64,000 bases of DNA from Moellerella sp963519845 (lineage in GTDB: Bacteria; Pseudomonadota; Gammaproteobacteria; Enterobacterales; Enterobacteriaceae), in the NCBI GenBank assembly GCA_963519845.1, contig CAUQNX010000010.1, positions 1-64,000 on the forward strand. The letters run 5' to 3'. This document shows positions 19,687-30,160 of this stretch, piece after piece. The first letter of the stretch is position 1. Every line of letters starts with the position of its first letter. Both the position numbers and the translations under genes were made by a program. The notes under the pieces were generated by a model. The model was not told where the DNA came from. It did not search any database and saw only the letters and a list, made by a program, of their open reading frames with translations.

Positions 19687-19713
19687 GCCCCGTCAATAGA
19701 CATTAACGGGGGC
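19687..19713 (-). terminator. GC-rich hairpin between ndk and rlmN
   Basis: On the minus strand GCCCCCGT and ACGGGGC pair, followed by the T-rich TATTTATTC. It lies about 70 bp after the ndk stop and upstream of rlmN, consistent with the ndk terminator. Confidence 0.65.
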
Positions 19714-19782
19714 GCAGCATTGTACAAACTTTAGCGAGATAATGCTAATCAATTACTAAGTAAATAGTATAAACCCGAGAAA

Positions 19783-20208
19783 TTAACGCGGGCAGATTTC
19801 ATCTTCTGCGAAGAAAAAGGCAATTTCACGATTTGCAGATTCGATAGCATCTGAACCATGAGTTGCATTTTCTGTGAAACTATCAGCAAAATCAGCGCGT
19901 AATGTGCCCGCTAATGCGTTATCCGGGTTAGTTGCTCCCATCAGATCACGATGACGCTGAACCGCATTTTCACCTTCCAATACTTGAACGACGATTGGGC
20001 CCGAAGTCATAAACTCAACCAGACCTTCAAAGAAAGGGCGTCCTTTATGCTCAGCATAAAAGCCTTCTGCCTGTTCGCGCGTTAAATGCAACATTTTAGC
20101 GGCAATAATTTTGAAACCTGCGCTTTCAAAGCGAGCATAAATAGCACCAATAACATTTTTTTTAACTGCGTTCGGTTTAATAATCGAAAAAGTACGTTCT
20201 ACTGACAT
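19783..20208 (-). CDS. ndk: Nucleoside diphosphate kinase
   Basis: It transfers the gamma phosphate between nucleoside triphosphates and diphosphates through a phosphohistidine. The catalytic His is in NATHGSDAIESA (about residue 117). The N-terminal RTFSIIKPNAV and nucleotide-binding RPFFEGLVEFMTSGP are canonical. The 141-residue length is typical of gammaproteobacteria. A GAGG ribosome site precedes the start. Confidence 0.97.
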   Translation of the reverse strand: MSVERTFSIIKPNAVKKNVIGAIYARFESAGFKIIAAKMLHLTREQAEGFYAEHKGRPFFEGLVEFMTSGPIVVQVLEGENAVQRHRDLMGATNPDNALAGTLRADFADSFTENATHGSDAIESANREIAFFFAEDEICPR

Positions 20209-20441
20209 AAATGACCTCGTTAGCCTTTATCTAGTCGACACTATGTTATTTAACATTAGGTCTATTGTTCTGATTTTTATATTTGTTTACTACTATCACT
20301 ATCCTTGTGACAAAGATAGAAAAAAGTAAGGCGTTGATTATAGTGACTGTTAATAAAATTGCACACCATAAAAACAACATTTCATTAATAAACTGGCAGC
20401 AAAAAATGCGATTTTTCGTATAAGTCACACTTTTGCCTTAA

Positions 20442-22766
20442 TCATCTAAGCATAAAATTTAAGGATGTCACTTGGCCGCTCATATCTAATACAGATATTT
20501 GGTATGCGCCTGCTTTGCTGAGCGTCAATAATAGCGGATCATCATGTTGATTTTCTGCGACCTGCTCACCATTTAAGAACCACCATTGCGTCCCTTGCCC
20601 GCCCTGAGTGACTAAACGTAAATCCAAGCTGGTCTGAGCGGGTAAGCGTCGCAATACATCCCCCTCTCTCACGCCAGAAATTAATAGCGGTGCAGCCTCG
20701 GTTTTGGCTGGCGGACAGCTTGGATCGATTTTCGGCAGACGATTAATCCGTCGTTCACTGGCGGGTAGCCAAGTCTCTAATGTAATAGGCCACAAACTGA
20801 TTACCTTAGCTTTGGCATTCGGACAATCAGATGCAACCTGTAGACCCTGCTCATTGAGCCAAACAGTTTTCTGTATCCCTGATAGTGACTCCTGGCCTTT
20901 TGCCGCCAATGTCGGTGGAATTGTGTCATCCAAAATCCAGCTTAATCGCCGTTGGCGGCAATTGCTATCCTCTTTCGACAGTTGCGTTCCACTAGGCCAA
21001 CAGATCAGTTTCTGCGTCACTGCCGCAGGTTTAGTATCATTAGGCAGTGGACGATTATCCTGATCCATACGCAATAACAAAAAGTTATTCACTTGATTCA
21101 TAATCGGCACCGCGGTGGCATAACCAAACTGCCCTACCACTGGGGTACCATCAGGTCGACCAACCCAAACGCCAATGGTATAACGTGGATTGATACCAAT
21201 AGACCAAGCATCGCGATAGCCGTAGCTCGTACCGGTTTTCCAAGCTAGACGTACCTGTGCTGGAATATTTGCATCAGGAACAGGTCGCGCCCCGCCCCCC
21301 ATGATACGACGAACAATCCAAGCCGCGCCGGGAGAGAATAGACGTCGGTCATTAAGTTGATCTTCCGGCTTAAAGCGTAAAGGCGAGGCCATGCCACCAC
21401 GGGCAAAAGCGCTATAGGCCGCGACCAAATCATCCATTTTAGCGGCCGTCCCCCCTAAAATCAGAGTAAGATTGGGATCACTAGCTAGTGGAAAACGTAA
21501 TTCAGTACCGACATTACGCAGCTGGGCAGCAAAGCGCTTCGCACCATAGACATCAAGTAACTGTACTGCGGGTAAATTGAGAGAGCGAACCAAGGAATCA
21601 CTGGCGCTGACTGGGCCATTAAATCCACTATCAAAATTGCCCGGACGATAATTATCAAAGCGACGCGGTACATCCTGTAACAGGGATTCGCTATGAATAA
21701 TCCCATCATCAATCGCTAGCGCAAATAAAAAAGGTTTTAGCGTTGAGCCCGGTGAGCGCCAAGCATTGACCATATCCACATGACCAAAACGATTATTATC
21801 CTGAAAATCCAGCGAACCTATATAGGCTTTCACCGACATATCTGTATGATCGACCACAAGTAAACCCAATGAGGTACGTTCCGGCAATTGGTTTTTCCAA
21901 TTTGCCATCATATCCTCTAATTGACGCTGTAATCCGGCGTCAATGGTTGTGGTAATAATCGATTCTTGCGACTCTTTCGCCACACGGCGTGCCAATAGAG
22001 GGGCTAATTTAGGATTTTTTCTCGGTGCTAGCCAAATCTGCTCTTGTTTAATATCGGCAATTTTATCGGCTGGCCATATTTGATACTCCCCCAACCTATC
22101 GAGCACTTTATCTCTAGCGGCTTGGGCTCTTTCAGGATAACGATCGGGACGTAAACGACTGGGTGCCTGAGGCAATACGGCAAAGAGAGCGGCTTCACTG
22201 GCGGTGAGATTGGCTGGTGACTTATTAAGATAGACCCAACTTGCGGCGCCAATACCTTCTATCGTCCCGCCATAAGGGGCGCGATTAAGGTACATTTCCA
22301 AAATTTCATCTTTTGAATAGTGATATTCAAGCTGGGCTGTACGCCAAATCTGCTTTAATTTACCACCAATAGTGCGGCTATGGGGATCAATCAAGCGCGC
22401 AACTTGCATTGAAATCGTGCTTCCCCCCGAGACGATCCGGCCAGAGCTAACATCTTGCCAAGCAGCTCGCAGCAAAGCGAATGGATTTATACCCGGATGA
22501 GAGTAAAAATAGCGATCCTCGTAAGTTAACAAAGCTTCAATATATTCGGGTGAGACTTGATCACGAGTGACGGGATAACGCCATATGCCATCACGATCGG
22601 CAAAACGCCATAATGGTGTACCATCTTGTGCAATGACTGTACGTGCCATCTCTATCTGACGGATAGGCAGCGGCCAGAGTTTATCGGCCACCCAAAAAAG
22701 TAGCGGGGTAACTATCAATATGCACAACAAGGTCAACGCAATGCGCTGTAGCCATTTTTTCATCAA
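20442..22766 (-). CDS. pbpC: Penicillin-binding protein 1C
   Basis: A class A bifunctional peptidoglycan synthase, 774 residues. It has an N-terminal membrane anchor and a glycosyltransferase domain with the catalytic segment EDRYFYSHPGINP and GGSTISMQVAR. The transpeptidase domain has the serine box SPGSTLKPF, the SLN motif in RSLNLPAVQ, and KTGTSYGYRDAW. A C-terminal PBP1C-specific beta domain ends the protein. It follows yfhM, and the pair is thought to work together: the macroglobulin traps proteases while PBP1C repairs the wall. Confidence 0.95.
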   Translation of the reverse strand: MMKKWLQRIALTLLCILIVTPLLFWVADKLWPLPIRQIEMARTVIAQDGTPLWRFADRDGIWRYPVTRDQVSPEYIEALLTYEDRYFYSHPGINPFALLRAAWQDVSSGRIVSGGSTISMQVARLIDPHSRTIGGKLKQIWRTAQLEYHYSKDEILEMYLNRAPYGGTIEGIGAASWVYLNKSPANLTASEAALFAVLPQAPSRLRPDRYPERAQAARDKVLDRLGEYQIWPADKIADIKQEQIWLAPRKNPKLAPLLARRVAKESQESIITTTIDAGLQRQLEDMMANWKNQLPERTSLGLLVVDHTDMSVKAYIGSLDFQDNNRFGHVDMVNAWRSPGSTLKPFLFALAIDDGIIHSESLLQDVPRRFDNYRPGNFDSGFNGPVSASDSLVRSLNLPAVQLLDVYGAKRFAAQLRNVGTELRFPLASDPNLTLILGGTAAKMDDLVAAYSAFARGGMASPLRFKPEDQLNDRRLFSPGAAWIVRRIMGGGARPVPDANIPAQVRLAWKTGTSYGYRDAWSIGINPRYTIGVWVGRPDGTPVVGQFGYATAVPIMNQVNNFLLLRMDQDNRPLPNDTKPAAVTQKLICWPSGTQLSKEDSNCRQRRLSWILDDTIPPTLAAKGQESLSGIQKTVWLNEQGLQVASDCPNAKAKVISLWPITLETWLPASERRINRLPKIDPSCPPAKTEAAPLLISGVREGDVLRRLPAQTSLDLRLVTQGGQGTQWWFLNGEQVAENQHDDPLLLTLSKAGAYQISVLDMSGQVTSLNFMLR

Positions 22767-22783
22767 TGAAAATACCAGAAGTC

Positions 22784-22828
22784 AAAAAGCCCTTATTTCT
22801 ACCATGATAAACCATGAAAATAAGGGCT
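22784..22828 (-). terminator. Terminator between yfhM and pbpC
   Basis: On the minus strand AGCCCTTATTT and AAATAAGGGCT form an 11-bp stem that runs into TTTT. It lies 12 bases after the yfhM stop and just before the pbpC start, so it may attenuate pbpC relative to yfhM. Confidence 0.75.
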
Positions 22829-22839
22829 GGAGGCGTGAA

Positions 22840-25800
22840 TTAACGAACGATTTCGAGTTCGCCTATGGTCGTGCCTACTGCGCGCCAAGCTGGAATATAC
22901 ATAGATTCAACTTGTGGTGCAGGCACACTATAGATACCCGGTGTAACGGCTCTTGCGAGATACACTAAGGTCGATGGGCGATAAGTATCTACTGCTATCG
23001 CCGCAACATAGCGGTCGTCACGGTACTCTGAGTGACGAATTGTCCCTTGCTTCATATCTTCTATCGCTTCTTGTAGATTAGGCGCGGCATCACCAATACC
23101 AACGCTGCTATAAGCTAAGTTCTGGTTTTCTAGCTCCAATCCAGCAGGCAGTAAATCAACCACTAATGCATCTTCTACATTTTGGCTGGCACTAACATCC
23201 AATTTAACCACCACCATCTCACCACTTCTCAAACGATCGAGTGTGATTGGGTTACCTTGCATATCCAAATAACTACGCTTGATCTGTAAAATATTGGACA
23301 TAGGTTTTGGTGATGATTGAGGATAGCCAACAATATTAAGGCGCTGATAAATAGGCACATCGCCTTTATTCTCAACAGAGAGACCATTAACCACTTGTTC
23401 AGCATCAAACAGTTCGTTCATTGGCTTATCAGAAACAACAGGGGGTTGCTGGTTATTAATTGCCGCTTCCCAAGGTGTTTCAGTCTGGTTGATATAGTAA
23501 CGGCCCGCTAAGTAGAGTGAATTGCTCTCTTGAGTGGAGAAATAACGTTTAGAAGTTAATTCATTAGCCAGCGTCTGCAATTTCTGATCTCTTGATTTCG
23601 GCATTAAATTATATTCATTTAATAACGCCACTATCATGGCATCATCACGAATCGCGCTACCGTAATCACCATAGCTAGCCTGCTGCCCACGACCTAATTT
23701 CAAGCCCGCGGTAATAGCGTCTTGTCCACGACTCTTATCACCCATCAGATCAAGTGCAATTCCCAGCTGTACCAGAGCAAGACCGCTGCTGGCGGCATCT
23801 TTACGCTGATAAATTTGGCGTAACGCCCCCAGAGGCGCTTTTTGCTGCATCGCTAATACTAGACCCGCATAAGATTGAGCAGCAAAACGCACTGACTCCT
23901 CATTACCATAAGAGTAAGTAATCAGGTCTTTATCTTGTAAGTAGCTCAGCAAACGGTTATTTGCCGCATTCAGCGCTTCTGCTGGCACTGCATAACCACG
24001 CTGATTAGCCCGATAGAGGAAGTCGGTCGCATAAGCGGTTAACCAAAACTCTTCACGACCTTCTCTATCCCATAATGAGAAGCTACCATCATGGCGTTGC
24101 ATACTTAACAGATGTGGAATGCCCATATCAATAGCTTTACGGCGATCGCTATCTTTTTGCGATTTAATACCTAATTTCTCTAATTCCTGCTGATTTGAAT
24201 AGAGTGACGGATATAATCCACTGATCGTCTGCTCTAAACAGCCATATGGATAAGCAAATAGCTCACTGATATAACGTGAAATTTGCAGCGGTGCACGACT
24301 GGTTAGCAACATCTGACCTTGCAAGGTGTTTTGCGATAAGCCAAGAATAGCATTAGAAGGTAATGTCCACGAAGCTCCCGGTTGGATCACTTCAGCAAAT
24401 GCGATCGTCTCCGCAGGTTGCGCTGGACGAACACCTACTTTCCAGCTATTGCTATATTGCTTCAGCATCTCATTAGGAATGTTCATGCCATTGATAGTCA
24501 TACTGACTTCGCCTTGGCCAAAACCATAATCCGCTTTAACAGGCAGATTAACTGAAGTCCGTTTGCCTTTTTCTAAGGTCACTGATTTGGTTGTATTACC
24601 CTCTAACTTCACCAATCCTTCTGCCTTAAAGGAGACAGTTAAATTCTGCGTTTGATCCGTTAGGTTAGTCAGATCAAGCGTAAAGTAAGAGGTATCGCCA
24701 CCCGCCATAAAACGTGGCATCGACATCTGTGTCACAATCGGCGCTGCAACGACAACTTTACTATCTGCGTGGCCAAAATCTTTATCGTTCCATACTTGTG
24801 CCATAACGCGTAACTCGCCGTTAAAGTCAGGCACAGCAATAGAGACCTCACCTTCGCCATTCGCATCGAGCGTCACAGGTTGAGCTTGTTCGGCAATAAT
24901 TTGTACTTCGGTTAACGGTTTCTGACCACCACGATCCATCTCTGAATCCGCGCCATCACCACCAAAGCGTAAATTTGCCAGTTTACCTTGGCCTTCGATC
25001 AAATTACCGTAAACATCATATTGGTCAACGCTATAACGCTTGCGACCCAAGAACGCACTATAAGGATCTGGGGTTTTAAAATCGGTAATATCCAAGACGC
25101 CCGTATCCACAGCGGAGATCAACACATTCACTTTTTCAGGTAATGGTTTACCCTCTTGTGACTTAGCTTTGATCTTCACTTTTAGATCTTGATTTGGGCG
25201 CATTTTCTCTGGCGTCGTCAGGGCTAAATCAATTTTACGATTGACGTCAGCTAACGGTAAATGAAGGATACCTACGGCACGTTTCACCGTCGCTTCTTTC
25301 GAGTCATCTCCCGGACGAACCACTACTGCGGTTACATAGAGATCATGACGCGCCCACTCTTTATTAATTGCTAATTCAACTTCCATACCCTTTTCAGGTA
25401 CATCAATCTCTTGCCACCAAAGCGGGCCATTACTTGATTCAAGTAGCACATAACCTTTGCCTGCTTTCGGTGATTCAATACGGACTTTAACTTTTTCACC
25501 CGGTAAATAAGCCGGTTTATTTAAGCTAAGTTTAACCTGATCAGGACGAACCGCTCCTGTACCACCAGTATTGTCCTGCCACGAATAACCCGCCCAGAAA
25601 GGGATACTGGTAACTAATTTATTTTCTTCATTTAATACTTCAAGACGATAAGCGCCCCAATCAACTGGGAAAGAGACTTTGGCTGTACCATCTTTTTCGA
25701 TTGAGATATTTTCATTGCCGACTGGCAGATCTTTTTGGTCGAAGTTAGATTCCCAACCGTTACTTTCTGACCAGCGCCAATAGTAATCGCGTCGTTCATA

Positions 25801-27873
25801 AATCAAACGAGTAGTTAAATTCTCGGCTTGGTATTTATTTCCTTCCGCATCGGCCATCACCAGCTCAAATTCAGCCAGTGAATATTCATCGACGTTATAG
25901 CGCTGTTCATCGCGATCGGTACGGTAGTCATAAACTGTTTTCTTATTAAACAGTGGGCGTATACCTACTAGCTTTTCTGCTGGCCACAGTGCTTGCTCCG
26001 CGCGACGAGTCACAGGACGCCCACCCGCTTCTAGTAAACTGGCTTGAAGTATAATATTAATAGGTGAACGAATTGACTCCCAATTATCAGCGGAGATCTC
26101 AACTTGTCCTTCACCTTTATCATTCAAGGCTAATTCAAATCCATCTAAGCGGCGACTTAATTGCTCTTCACTGGATGAACCAAACTCAAATCCGGGTAAT
26201 TTAGCAACGGCTTCACGTGCTGGACGCATCGAAACTTGGCCTTGCAGTTCATTACCACTGGCAGGCGCGCCATAGAGATAACGGCCAGTTACATCAAAAG
26301 TCACTGACTCATTTAATAATTTGGGTTCTGATTCTGCCGTGATATCCAACGCCATGCGTTCTGGCATAAAATCTTCGACATTAAATTTATAGTAACGCAG
26401 CGCTGAGCCATCGCCGAGATCAAAACGCAGCGTCCATTTACCTGTCGCAGCATTTTTGGGGATCTCAAGTTGATACTGATATAAACCATCACGATCCGCT
26501 TCTGGCTGCCAAACAAAGCTATTAAGCACTTGACCATCAGTTTTTAAAACATCAACTTTAATTGGCTGAGTTTTAACTGATTTCCCGTCACCATCACGCA
26601 GCAAACCATTCACCAATAGCAGTTCGCCCGGGCGATACAGATCTCTAGGTCCAAAGACGAAAAACTGTTTCGCATAACCTTGAGGACCCGAGATATCAAA
26701 CTCAGATAGATCGAGAGCGGGTTGTGCCAAGTCGATCATGCTGGTTTGACCATTTAAGGTCGCTAACAGTAACCGGCCATTCTCTTTTTTCTCGAGTTTG
26801 CCATGACCATCTGCATCAGTGGTGGCTTTAGTCACTAATTGACCTTTTTCATCCAAGATGCGCAACTCAACACCCTTTATGGCGCTGCCTTGTGCTAATG
26901 ATTGGGTGAAAACATCAATTTGATCTTGGTAACTGTGCAGAGAAACGCCAATATCACTCAGCGTAAATACAGTAGCTGGGAACTGATAACTGTAGCTTCC
27001 CGCTTTTTCCATAATGGCTAAATAGACGCCATCTTGTTGTAACTCTTTAATATCTTTCAGTGGCAACAAGACAGTCTGGCGGGTATTTTTATCGGGATTT
27101 AGATCAAAACGCCCTGTATAAGCGAGCTCTGTTTTCGCTAAAAATTCGTCGTTATACCAATATTCATAATTACTGCGGTTCTGCCATGTGGATAAAAAGA
27201 GCGGTAATTGGGCTTCCGTAATTCGGAAGAAATTGACATCTACTTTATCAACATTCAATGCAATAACTGGCAGACCTTGCGCTACTTTGCTCGGTAATAG
27301 TGAACCTTTTGACGCAAAACCAACAGTAGGTACTATTTGAGCAGTAGTGATTTTTTTCTCAAAAGCATCTGCTAGAGTACGCTCATTAATCCCTTTCAAT
27401 CCGGGATCGACAGAGAGTCTCAGTTCACGAGAAGGCGGTATATGACGGAATCTTAACTCCATCTGGTTATTAGAAAGCTCCCAATCACCATCCAACTTAC
27501 CCTCTTTAACATCAACCAAACGTGCGAATTGGGAAAAATTTTGATTCGGATCAAGGGGAATAGAGAAGGTGATCACCAGGGCACTGGCGCCATCGAGCTG
27601 TAATTCAGAAGCATCTAGAATAGTGACATCTTTGCCTGCATAGCGTTTGGCCATCTCTTCCGCTGACATTTTCGCCGCTGCGGGTTTTTGCTCAGCCACA
27701 GGTGCTGTCTTTGTTGTTTGTTCGCTACTTGGCGTTTTATCAACAGGCGCAGTAGAGGCTTTATCTTGATCGTCGCAACCTGATAGCGCAATAACCGAAG
27801 CTAAGGCCACGGCAATATAACGTTTTTTAGTTGATAAGCCTTCTAGCGATTGCCACAGCAAATGTTCTTTCAT
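22840..27873 (-). CDS. yfhM: Bacterial alpha-2-macroglobulin lipoprotein (YfhM type)
   Basis: A giant periplasmic protease trap of 1677 residues. The signal ends in the lipobox IALSGCDDQ; Asp at +2 predicts retention in the inner membrane. The thioester motif is intact as YPYGCLEQT near residue 1210, so covalent capture of proteases is expected. The chain includes macroglobulin repeats, the WAGYSWQDNTGG region and a C-terminal receptor-like domain (VVDLLPAGLELENQNL). E. coli YfhM is of very similar length. It is followed by pbpC. Confidence 0.96.
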   Translation of the reverse strand: MKEHLLWQSLEGLSTKKRYIAVALASVIALSGCDDQDKASTAPVDKTPSSEQTTKTAPVAEQKPAAAKMSAEEMAKRYAGKDVTILDASELQLDGASALVITFSIPLDPNQNFSQFARLVDVKEGKLDGDWELSNNQMELRFRHIPPSRELRLSVDPGLKGINERTLADAFEKKITTAQIVPTVGFASKGSLLPSKVAQGLPVIALNVDKVDVNFFRITEAQLPLFLSTWQNRSNYEYWYNDEFLAKTELAYTGRFDLNPDKNTRQTVLLPLKDIKELQQDGVYLAIMEKAGSYSYQFPATVFTLSDIGVSLHSYQDQIDVFTQSLAQGSAIKGVELRILDEKGQLVTKATTDADGHGKLEKKENGRLLLATLNGQTSMIDLAQPALDLSEFDISGPQGYAKQFFVFGPRDLYRPGELLLVNGLLRDGDGKSVKTQPIKVDVLKTDGQVLNSFVWQPEADRDGLYQYQLEIPKNAATGKWTLRFDLGDGSALRYYKFNVEDFMPERMALDITAESEPKLLNESVTFDVTGRYLYGAPASGNELQGQVSMRPAREAVAKLPGFEFGSSSEEQLSRRLDGFELALNDKGEGQVEISADNWESIRSPINIILQASLLEAGGRPVTRRAEQALWPAEKLVGIRPLFNKKTVYDYRTDRDEQRYNVDEYSLAEFELVMADAEGNKYQAENLTTRLIYERRDYYWRWSESNGWESNFDQKDLPVGNENISIEKDGTAKVSFPVDWGAYRLEVLNEENKLVTSIPFWAGYSWQDNTGGTGAVRPDQVKLSLNKPAYLPGEKVKVRIESPKAGKGYVLLESSNGPLWWQEIDVPEKGMEVELAINKEWARHDLYVTAVVVRPGDDSKEATVKRAVGILHLPLADVNRKIDLALTTPEKMRPNQDLKVKIKAKSQEGKPLPEKVNVLISAVDTGVLDITDFKTPDPYSAFLGRKRYSVDQYDVYGNLIEGQGKLANLRFGGDGADSEMDRGGQKPLTEVQIIAEQAQPVTLDANGEGEVSIAVPDFNGELRVMAQVWNDKDFGHADSKVVVAAPIVTQMSMPRFMAGGDTSYFTLDLTNLTDQTQNLTVSFKAEGLVKLEGNTTKSVTLEKGKRTSVNLPVKADYGFGQGEVSMTINGMNIPNEMLKQYSNSWKVGVRPAQPAETIAFAEVIQPGASWTLPSNAILGLSQNTLQGQMLLTSRAPLQISRYISELFAYPYGCLEQTISGLYPSLYSNQQELEKLGIKSQKDSDRRKAIDMGIPHLLSMQRHDGSFSLWDREGREEFWLTAYATDFLYRANQRGYAVPAEALNAANNRLLSYLQDKDLITYSYGNEESVRFAAQSYAGLVLAMQQKAPLGALRQIYQRKDAASSGLALVQLGIALDLMGDKSRGQDAITAGLKLGRGQQASYGDYGSAIRDDAMIVALLNEYNLMPKSRDQKLQTLANELTSKRYFSTQESNSLYLAGRYYINQTETPWEAAINNQQPPVVSDKPMNELFDAEQVVNGLSVENKGDVPIYQRLNIVGYPQSSPKPMSNILQIKRSYLDMQGNPITLDRLRSGEMVVVKLDVSASQNVEDALVVDLLPAGLELENQNLAYSSVGIGDAAPNLQEAIEDMKQGTIRHSEYRDDRYVAAIAVDTYRPSTLVYLARAVTPGIYSVPAPQVESMYIPAWRAVGTTIGELEIVR

Positions 27874-28055
27874 AACAGTCCCTTCCCCTTCGAATGGGTT
27901 AATTACTTTTATATAAATATTATTTTGTAATTGTTAGTTGTATAAACGAGCAGCACAATAGGATAAGAGGTCGATCTTATATATTCACTGTCTAGTTAAT
28001 CTAACAAAATATCATTTCTATAGATATCAGATAACAGATTATTAACCAATTCGCA

Positions 28056-28088
28056 AAGAGAAACGAGTAAAACTCGCGTCTCTCGGCA
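28056..28088 (-). terminator. Possible terminator after sseB
   Basis: On the minus strand AGAGACGCGAGT and ACTCGTTTCTCT pair except for a two-base internal loop, three bases after the sseB stop. There is no proper T run, so this is a tentative call. Confidence 0.4.
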
Positions 28089-28091
28089 ATA

Positions 28092-28547
28092 TTACAGGCT
28101 ATTTTTTACGGGGATTGAATCACGCAACCAACCACCAAGACGGCGTTGATAAAATGGCTGTATATGCTCAGTAATAAAATGACTAATGCCCTTTTCATCT
28201 TCATTAACTAAACAGAAGTCGATAGATTCATTATCCTGCAAATATTCACAAGCCAGCGTGCCTGCTTGATGGATCAACTCATCCAGTGACTCGAGTTCCC
28301 CTTTGATTTCTAATCCCACCAACATAACCGGCGATTGATCATCTTTATCTTCTTGCGCCAGCACTAAGAAAGCACGACGCACGGGTTTATGCTGTTTAAA
28401 AAATTCGGAGAGCGCCTGAGTTAATTTTTCTGGCAGAGTTTCTATCGCACTCAGCTTAAGGCTACTCCCTCCCGGAATATCCATTTCTGAGATGATCACT
28501 TCATCCTTAGAGACCTCTGTTACTTTTGCTTCTTCTTGCCCAAACAT
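28092..28547 (-). CDS. sseB: SseB-like protein, C-terminal domain only
   Basis: This 151-residue protein matches only the C-terminal part of SseB (about 258 residues in E. coli), including KPVRRAFLVL and the diagnostic GISHFITEHIQPFYQRR. The N-terminal SseB domain of roughly 105 residues is missing. No remnant fits in the 100 bp between it and the pepB stop. SseB was named from enhanced serine sensitivity on overexpression; its function is unknown. I chose the ATG at 28547, which has AAAGGT upstream, over a GTG five codons earlier. Confidence 0.8.
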   Translation of the reverse strand: MFGQEEAKVTEVSKDEVIISEMDIPGGSSLKLSAIETLPEKLTQALSEFFKQHKPVRRAFLVLAQEDKDDQSPVMLVGLEIKGELESLDELIHQAGTLACEYLQDNESIDFCLVNEDEKGISHFITEHIQPFYQRRLGGWLRDSIPVKNSL

Positions 28548-28583
28548 GCTATTACCTTTCACTTAAATTCAATTTATCTATAG

Positions 28584-28621
28584 TAAAAAAATGGACACTG
28601 AAAGTCTTGCTCTCAGTGCCC
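28584..28621 (-). terminator. Intrinsic terminator of pepB
   Basis: On the minus strand GGGCACTGA and TCAGTGTCC form a hairpin followed by ATTTTTTT. It lies about 30 bp after the pepB stop and before sseB, so sseB is probably transcribed separately. Confidence 0.85.
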
Positions 28622-28651
28622 ATTAATAATATTTATTTTACGATAATAAGA

Positions 28652-29953
28652 TTATTGTGATTTTTTTAATAATAAATTAGCAATCGTTCTTACACCAATA
28701 CCCGTGGCGCCTTCAGCCCATAAACTCATAGGCGATTTACGGTAAGCCGCGGACAGATCAAGGTGCAACCAATTTTGGCGATAGTTTTCAACAAAGTGAG
28801 ATAAGAAAGCCGCTGCTGTACTTGCGCCCGCAGTATGTGACGGTGCTGCAATATTGTTCAGATCAGCAAAACCAGAAGGCAGCTGTTGACGATGGAATTC
28901 GGCTAATGGCAAACGCCAGAACAGCTCAAACTCTTCCTCAGAAGAAGCCATTAACTCTGCGACTAATTTATCATCGAAACTTAAAGCTGAGTGGTAATCG
29001 TTGCCCACTGCTGTTTTCGCTGCGCCAGTTAAAGTCGCCGCATCTATGATCAACGTTGGTTTTTCCGCACTTGCATCAATGAGACCATCAGCCAAAACTA
29101 AACGACCTTCCGCATCCGTATTCATAATCTCAACGGATTTACCATTACGGTAACGAATAATATCGCCCAATTTAAAGGCATTGCTGCTAACCATATTATC
29201 TGCAAGACACAGATATAATTTAACGCGTTTTTCTAAGCCACGAGAAATCGCAAATGCCAGTGCGCCTGCTAATGTTGCAGCGCCACCCATATCGGATTTC
29301 ATTGAATTCATTGATGAAGATGGTTTAAGACTATAACCACCAGTATCAAATGTAATACCTTTACCCACTAGGCAAGCGAATACCGGTGCTGCTGCATCGC
29401 CAGTTGGATTATAGTCTAGTGTCAATAAGGCAGGCTGGCGACTTGAACCTCGACCCACAGTATGGATACCCATATATTTTTGCTCAGCCAGATCGTCACC
29501 TTTAAGAATACGATAGCTGATGTTCTTATTATCAAGTCCTAAACCACAAAATAGATCGATAGTGCGTTTAGCGAGCTGCTCAGGTCCGAGCTCTTCCGCT
29601 GGCGCATTGATAACATCACGCACCCAATCAATAGTACGAATACGGTTTTCGAGTTCAGCACGTTCTTCTTCAGATAATGTTGGCCATTCGATAGTGCGTG
29701 CGCCTTTAGGTGCGCGGAAACCTTGCCAAAATGCCCAGCTTTTCTCTAAATCCCAATGTTCACCAACTAATGCAACACTGCGAATGCCCTGTCCATCAAG
29801 TTTACGACCCGCGCTCTGTACTGCGCAGAGCTTGCCTAGGTGTTTTAGATGGATAGTCATTCCGTTTTCATCAGCACTCAACAAGGCACCTTCTCCCCAG
29901 CGTGCATCAGCGGACCCAGTTGAAATCATTACAGGCATAATTTGTTTTGTCAT
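28652..29953 (-). CDS. pepB: Peptidase B (M17 aminopeptidase)
   Basis: A cytosolic leucyl-type aminopeptidase of family M17, using two metal ions and active as a hexamer. The metal and catalytic blocks are GKGITFDTGGYSLKP, SMKSDMGGAATLAG and the family signature NTDAEGRLVLADGL. The C-terminal ATGIGVRTIANLLL matches PepB rather than PepA. I use the ATG at 29953 (433 residues); a GTG four codons upstream is possible. In relatives it lies just downstream of iscX, as here. Confidence 0.94.
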   Translation of the reverse strand: MTKQIMPVMISTGSADARWGEGALLSADENGMTIHLKHLGKLCAVQSAGRKLDGQGIRSVALVGEHWDLEKSWAFWQGFRAPKGARTIEWPTLSEEERAELENRIRTIDWVRDVINAPAEELGPEQLAKRTIDLFCGLGLDNKNISYRILKGDDLAEQKYMGIHTVGRGSSRQPALLTLDYNPTGDAAAPVFACLVGKGITFDTGGYSLKPSSSMNSMKSDMGGAATLAGALAFAISRGLEKRVKLYLCLADNMVSSNAFKLGDIIRYRNGKSVEIMNTDAEGRLVLADGLIDASAEKPTLIIDAATLTGAAKTAVGNDYHSALSFDDKLVAELMASSEEEFELFWRLPLAEFHRQQLPSGFADLNNIAAPSHTAGASTAAAFLSHFVENYRQNWLHLDLSAAYRKSPMSLWAEGATGIGVRTIANLLLKKSQ

Positions 29954-30105
29954 CGTTTCTCTCACTTTCTCTGTCTGTATTACAGATAAGGTTTATCTCG
30001 GCCGCCTTAGATACTTCGGCGACACACTGTCTTCACCTTAACGCATAACCCAAGTTATCAGTATCATGAAAATGCTAACTGACGCGGAATACAATCCTAT
30101 CTAAT

Positions 30106-30139
30106 AAAAAACCGGGCGCTGATTTGACAACCACCCGGT
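30106..30139 (-). terminator. Terminator of the isc operon
   Basis: On the minus strand ACCGGG and CCCGGT pair and lead into TTTTTTA. It lies 22 bases after the iscX stop, so the isc transcript should end here before pepB. Confidence 0.8.
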
Positions 30140-30160
30140 AGATTTACTGATTATACCTTG

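Noticed and set aside
20246..20428. A 60-codon hydrophobic minus-strand frame between pbpC and ndk
   Set aside because: It opens with GTG and has one hydrophobic stretch and a weak AAGG upstream, but the region is AT-rich and such composition yields hydrophobic frames by chance. No family resemblance.
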